64,000 bases of DNA from Thalassia testudinum (taxonomy: Eukaryota > Streptophyta > Magnoliopsida > Alismatales > Hydrocharitaceae). Position numbers and translations under genes: made by a program. The notes under the pieces are model-generated. The model saw only the letters and a list, made by a program, of their open reading frames with translations. It did not search any database and had not been told where the DNA came from. Position 1 is the first letter of the stretch. Every line of letters begins with the position of its first letter. The stretch is from assembly GCA_037157565.1 (NCBI GenBank), contig JAZHRO010000012.1:57775501-57839500 (forward strand), in the 5' to 3' direction. Positions 59,637-64,000 of the stretch are shown here, one piece after another.

Positions 59637-59782
59637 CTCTGACAATAAATGGGAAGCTTCCCATTAATCAGCCTGGGACATTGCAATTCTCTTCTTTTTC
59701 TCAGCAATCGTAGCTCTCTTCCTTTGCAGGGTAAGGGGAGTAACCAACCTCTGGATCTTGGGTGCTTTATTGCACTTCTATC
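59637..59782 (-). pseudogene. RPS6: Exon fragment of cytosolic ribosomal protein S6
   Basis: After a minus-strand acceptor (tcttggcag, exon from 59,782) one frame reads [20 protein letters not shown], then Ile-Ala-Glu-Lys-Lys-Lys-Arg-Ile-Ala. This is the C-terminal part of eS6, the 40S subunit protein that TOR-S6K signalling phosphorylates further on. A TAG replaces a Lys codon at the exon start, and a TAA occurs at 59,664-59,666, after which similarity fades. No upstream exons are found in order, so this is a captured or decayed fragment, not a working gene. Confidence 0.75.
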
Positions 59783-61784
59783 CTGCCAAGAAGGATTTAA
59801 AACCACATCAGTCAAAAGAGAAGATGATGATGGGTAAAATCAAGATTACAACTCAGAATAGTCATGTATGAGACAACCTAATTTAAAACGAAGGATGACA
59901 AACAAAAGAATCTATACATCAAGAATAGTAATGTCTGATATCTTTTCTTTGATTCTCAATTATTCTGACTGTAATTCTGGTAAGTCTGGATGTTCTGCTA
60001 CTGATGTAATTATGAGATAATTGGACTATTGACCTTAGTCTGATATCTATTTGGGTTTACCAATTATGAGATAATTCTGGCGTAATCGTAATTAGTTTGA
60101 TAATTGTGAGATAATTCTGGTCTGGAAGTTTAATAAATTGAGATATAATTTGCTACTGGTTTTACCAATTATGATGGTGTCAATTCTGCTGGTGTCTATA
60201 ATATGGCTTGTAATTGTCCATCAGCTATTTTGTTGTTGTTGATATTGGTCATATTTTCATATTTTGATCTTTTAATTTTGATTACAGATAATCTGCTATT
60301 GTGCAATTTATGCTAGTGGTTGAGTTGGACTGCTTTGAAGTATTGATTTTTTGAAAGAATTGGATACATAATTTGGATCTTTGTTTTCTGAGGATGCTGT
60401 TTAAATTCGTCTGAAAGCTGCATTCAGTTGCTGGTGTGCTGAATTGCAGCTGCATTCAGTTGTTATTTGCTATCAATTTTAAATTCAATGCCTAGCACCC
60501 CTTCCATAAGTGAACCATTCCTAATATTAACATCAGGCCTTAAATCAATTGGGTCTGAGCCACCTTTGACAACAATTACAAAAGAAAATGCAGCCCTTGC
60601 CATGGAATCAAACTATACCTACTATGACGTTGAAATCTTAGAAAAAGATAATCTTTCATTGTCGCTGTGACGGAGAATGAATCAAAGTAATGTTGATGAA
60701 TTTTGCTTGGTTGATTCTCCTAAAGTTACTTTCTCCTAAACCCTTAATAAAGTAGTTGATACGTTTTTATCAAATTACAACCAAGTTAAGTTAGAAGCAA
60801 ATGATCTAAAATATAGATTTAACTTTAGTAAAATAAACCATACTAGGTCACCATTCATATTGGTATAGCTATCTAAGTTGAAAAGCATAAATTCACAAAT
60901 AAGCACAATGTGTCATAAGGAGGGCAATACTAGTCTCCAAAAGAATATTAGTCTACTAAATCAAGCCTAACGGAGGAATTATTATAAAAATTGTCGATAA
61001 ATGGGATCTAATTTTATTCTGAACACACACAAAACTACATGAATTTGAATGGTCATTCAAAAGAAACCAAAATAAAGGATTACCTCCTAAATGGTTGAGG
61101 GCTTAAGGGCGTTGCCACAAGCTTGACAACCAACCCATAGGCCAATCATGATATTCTGAAACAAGGATGATTCAAGAATGATTCAGAGTGACTCAAAAGC
61201 TCCAGAACCTTATGCTAGAATTACACATCTCTGATTACAACATGGGGCTGCTGATACAAAGAAGGCACGCCTCTGATGAAATTAAATAGGCCTATATAAT
61301 CAAGTAAACTTGTTTGGAAAAGGTGTCATCATGAAGCAACAATTGAAAACATGACATTTTTCGAAATTCAAAGATCATTAATACATGCATATTCTACGAG
61401 ACACAGAAAAAATAGCACCCTAAAAATCTATGTATTTATCTCATTGACATTGTAACTAAATTCCTAAATCTGGAATGTATCAAGTGTACATGATGAATGA
61501 GAAAAACCTCAAAGCTCTTCTCTGGAAGTGAGCCACTAAATTTTCCCACACATATTCCTTTGTTTATGTTTCAAATGCAACGTTTTAACACAGGATTTGC
61601 AATAGAAATAAAAGTTTCTACATACAAAAAATATAACATAGCATCAATAGAATATATGACTTGCTCAAAAAAAAAAAACATCATAACTTTACCTAAAAAT
61701 TAGATGCCAACCAAGACATTAGAGAAGTAAAATTTTAGGGGAAATCTCACTGTAAGGTCAAATTCTCAACCAAGCTAACATTCA
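59783..61784. other. Non-coding stretch between gene fragments
   Basis: Intron-like T/A-rich sequence. A minus-strand interval near 61,070-61,140 has splice-like borders (ttgtttcag and gtaatcc) but I cannot assign its peptide. The plus-strand frame at 60,467-60,670 has no recognised domain. Confidence 0.3.
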
Positions 61785-61970
61785 CCTCCTGAGTATGGTG
61801 ATATTCAAGAATATGTTGCTGGTCAGCTTGGTTTGGCTGGTGATTAATGGACCGGCATCCCAAATAAATGGGGTGCAAAGACCACTGCACCTCCTCCTAT
61901 TGTCGATGTTCCTGCCACCTAGATAGCTGGTGGTGGCAAGGATGCTGCTATACCATGACCAAATGGTTGG
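61785..61970 (+). pseudogene. Unidentified coding-like fragment with three stops
   Basis: The frame starting at 61,785 reads Pro-Pro-Glu-Tyr-Gly-Asp-Ile-Gln-Glu-Tyr-Val, then Trp-Thr-Gly-Ile-Pro and a Pro-Pro-Pro-Ile-Val-Asp-Val-Pro-Ala segment with TAA, TAG and TGA inside. It looks like a processed or captured exon. The Trp/Pro/Ala pattern is loosely like the acidic tail of small-subunit protein SA, but I cannot support that name. Confidence 0.35.
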
Positions 61971-62948
61971 TCATAGAGTCAGTGCTTGTGCTTATCATTA
62001 TGTGGCATGTGGATTCGGCTAAATTGCCTTCTTAAAAAACAAAGAAAATCATGCTAATGTCGTCTTGATACTCAGAAAGCAAAAAGCACCAAATTTTAAT
62101 TCTATTGCTTATATATAAACTACAAACATGGATCTCTTAAAAAAAATTAGAAACCTAGATTTGAAATTTTTATGTTGCAAATCATATTGTCCTAGAGATG
62201 ATTACCATTTGTTTCCAGTAACTAGGCCTCTTCCTTGATCTCATTGGTATCGTAAATGGATTTCATGGTCTCATTTTCTAATTTCTATAATTTCAATGGA
62301 ATATCCGATTGAAAAAAAAGCCTTCAGGTATAGTGCATCTAGCACACCACAAATTTATATTTTAATTGCCAAAATCAAAAAGGGAAGAAAGAGCAATTAT
62401 TAAGAAGGAAATAAGGGAAAAGATCACATACCTTGCAGTCATTCACTCCTTGACCTTCAGCCAACTAATTAGTGTAACCAATGGCCTGCAAGTCAAGCAA
62501 CTAGGATAAGCACACAAACCAAAATGGGCAGGTGGCTAATTAAAATAGTCAATAAGATGCTTGATATAGATATGAAGCCAATAAGTACAACACACAATCC
62601 ATGTACGGTAAGATGCAATGATGCCAATAATCTGTTGCTATAATGGGAACATCCACCAAGGACTTCTACACAGCAGAAGCTCTAAGAAGAAACTTGACTA
62701 AGCAATCCTCCACTCAATTCGTGCACCATGACAAAGGACACAAAACTGTCACCAAAAAAGTTAATCCCAGGAGAGATTCAGATGCATTCTCCGGATGATT
62801 GAATTAGCAACATGCTTCAGGTAAAATAGTACTAAATTTTATGAAATACAAAGAAAAGCTGAAGCCTTAATTAATGATACCAAATCTTTTTAAAAAAAAG
62901 AAAGAAAATCATGGTCTCAAAACCTGCAAACAAGTCTAAATAGCTTAC
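61971..62948. other. Intron-like sequence with one more splice-bounded interval
   Basis: On the minus strand, 62,432-62,486 sits between a tgacttgcag acceptor and a gtatgtg donor, but its short peptide has a stop and no match I can name. The rest holds nothing I recognise. Confidence 0.3.
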
Positions 62949-63047
62949 TGCATCTGGATTAGAAATCAATGAATTCCATTCCTCAGGATTCACATATTTC
63001 ACGACTCTTTTGATTGGTGAGATAGAGGGTTCACCAAAAGTCACAAT
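62949..63047 (-). pseudogene. Isolated exon of a rhodanese-family sulfurtransferase (TrhO/UPF0176-like)
   Basis: A clean 99 bp interval between a tgcag acceptor (63,048-63,052) and a GTAAGC donor encodes 33 residues: Ile-Val-Thr-Phe-Gly-Glu-Pro, then Tyr-Val-Asn-Pro-Glu-Glu-Trp-Asn-Ser-Leu-Ile-Ser-Asn-Pro-Asp. This matches the segment just before the rhodanese domain in the TrhO/UPF0176-like plant proteins. The next expected exon, with the Asp-Thr/Val-Arg-Asn segment, is not found in the following 500 bp, so I take it as an isolated captured exon. A real gene with very long, transposon-filled introns cannot be excluded because the window ends nearby. Confidence 0.55.
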
Positions 63048-63119
63048 CTGCATGAGGAAGCATAGAAGAGAATTGATATCCAAGCATAACATGGACGAAT
63101 GGAAAACAATGATGCACTC

Positions 63120-64000
63120 TGTCACGCCCCAATAATCCTCCCGACGGATTGAGAGCGAATCACCGAGTGTGCATGCCAAGGTCCCTGCTAACGGGTGACT
63201 CGGGGTACAGTTCACGATCCAAACAAATCGGTACATTCTAGGAAAAAATGAATTTTTAATAAATTGCAAGGTCGAATTTTGCCAAAATCCAGCATAATTT
63301 CCCTTGTTTATCGGATATTTTTCCAAAATCACTGCTTGTCATATGTACCTGTGCATGCATATCACAAATTATATGGGTGGGTACACCCCACCACCAAAAC
63401 ATGAAGGAGTAAAACAATAAAACTCAAGCGGTCACACCACGCAACCAAAAGTGGTAGAAACACGGAAAATTGATAAGAAAACAAAGGCAGATATCCTCAT
63501 GCATCACCACAAATAAATTCATGATACATCTTTACGTGATTGCCTGAATTCATATGCAAGTTGTTTACAAGAGTCCATTGACTAACAACATAGCATATAC
63601 AAAGTCCCCGAATTTAAACTTGAAAACCTTTATACAACAAAAAGATCCTACCATGCAAAATACCATTCGGGGGAAGGAATGGAAGGGGATCTACCGTCTC
63701 AACCAATATAAATAAATAAAAAGAAGTTATAAAAAATTCATTGAGAACCCTTCCACCCAACTCTCATTTATTCGAAAATCCACCCAAAAAGGCCTCCTCA
63801 CCAATAACCCCACAGCAAAATTTTGCTAAGAGCATAGTATAGGGTTCCATTAAAAAGGGATTTCAACTCCTTCAACCATATAAATGAAGATTGGATATGT
63901 TTGATTACATGAATAATTATAAAAATTTTCAGACTCTTACACACTCCTTACCTCTTTTTTCCACCGATTCTCGAATTCCACATATGCTCCCATTAATACC
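63120..64000 (+). mobile_element. LTR start (TGTCACGCCCC), running off the window
   Basis: TGTCACGCCCC is a common 5' end of plant Ty3/gypsy LTRs. At least 880 bp of non-coding DNA follows without a visible ...CA end. The five bases before it are CACTC; the far end lies outside, so solo or full element is undecided. Confidence 0.5.

Noticed and set aside
62871..63332. 153-codon minus-strand frame as one gene
   Set aside because: Only 33 codons (62,949-63,047) look coding; the rest crosses splice-type borders and the LTR start at 63,120.
1..64000. tRNA or rRNA genes
   Set aside because: No cloverleaf-like A/B box pairs or ribosomal RNA core sequences were noticed; a tRNAscan-SE run would be decisive.

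Overview
This is a plant nuclear window, most likely from a monocot. The evidence is a GC-rich, apparently intronless EXORDIUM-type gene, Sirevirus-like (Copia) retrotransposon parts with their typical polypurine tracts and U3 palindromes, Ty3/gypsy-like LTRs, a FAR1-type Mutator transposase remnant and Tourist-like MITE structure. Nothing bacterial, organellar or viral in the strict sense is present. I see only one protein-coding gene that looks intact: an EXORDIUM/PHI-1 family secreted protein at 25,331-26,263 (+), with a TATA box about 90 bp upstream of its ATG. Nearly everything else is nested transposable element sequence and its debris.

Left part (1-20,900): a mosaic of nested insertions. 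A Ulp1-like protease pseudogene (+, from about 2,984) is split by a solo LTR (3,156-4,837, target duplication ACTTG). A Sirevirus-like 3' LTR (5,597-9,576, minus) is split by a 2.65 kb solo LTR (6,317-8,966, duplication GGTAC). It is followed by the element's polypurine tracts and a decayed envelope-like ORF, then by a half copy of the same 2.7 kb LTR family (11,405-12,737, minus). A FAR1-type transposase pseudogene (minus, 12,738-20,615) is split by a TG...CA insertion (13,796-19,293, duplication TCTCA), which itself holds another full solo LTR (15,074-17,769, duplication GAAAG). The Ulp1 and FAR1 remnants converge and may be the two genes of one shattered Mutator-like element. Short perfect palindromes recur here: CAGACGTCTG and GTACCGGTAC in LTR U3 regions, and TTGCACCGGTGCAA in introns of both transposon genes.

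Middle (20,900-26,980): AT-rich intergenic DNA, a TIR element carrying a GC-rich fragment (about 23,594-24,210), then the EXORDIUM gene with its promoter and 3' flank.

Right-centre (26,984-52,617): a tandem array of about 10.5 kb units. Unit 1 (26,984-37,486) and unit 2 (37,487-47,917) are almost identical over their first 7.7 kb, then diverge by a few percent; a partial third copy follows (47,918-51,895). Each full unit contains the 3' internal part of a non-coding LTR element, a truncated Sirevirus-like LTR, a copy of the host sequence lying just left of the array, a TIR element, a 580 bp LTR and the 5' internal part of the same element. The rightmost LTR element (44,203-52,617) is complete in structure but has no recognisable gag or pol: a LARD-like element.

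Right end (52,618-64,000): a Tourist-like MITE, AT-rich DNA with a hairpin and a 32-bp tandem repeat, a poly(A)-tailed minus-strand retroposon candidate, a Copia reverse transcriptase remnant, and a run of isolated exon-like fragments of cellular genes (ribosomal protein S6 and a rhodanese-family sulfurtransferase, both minus strand). An LTR beginning at 63,120 runs off the window.
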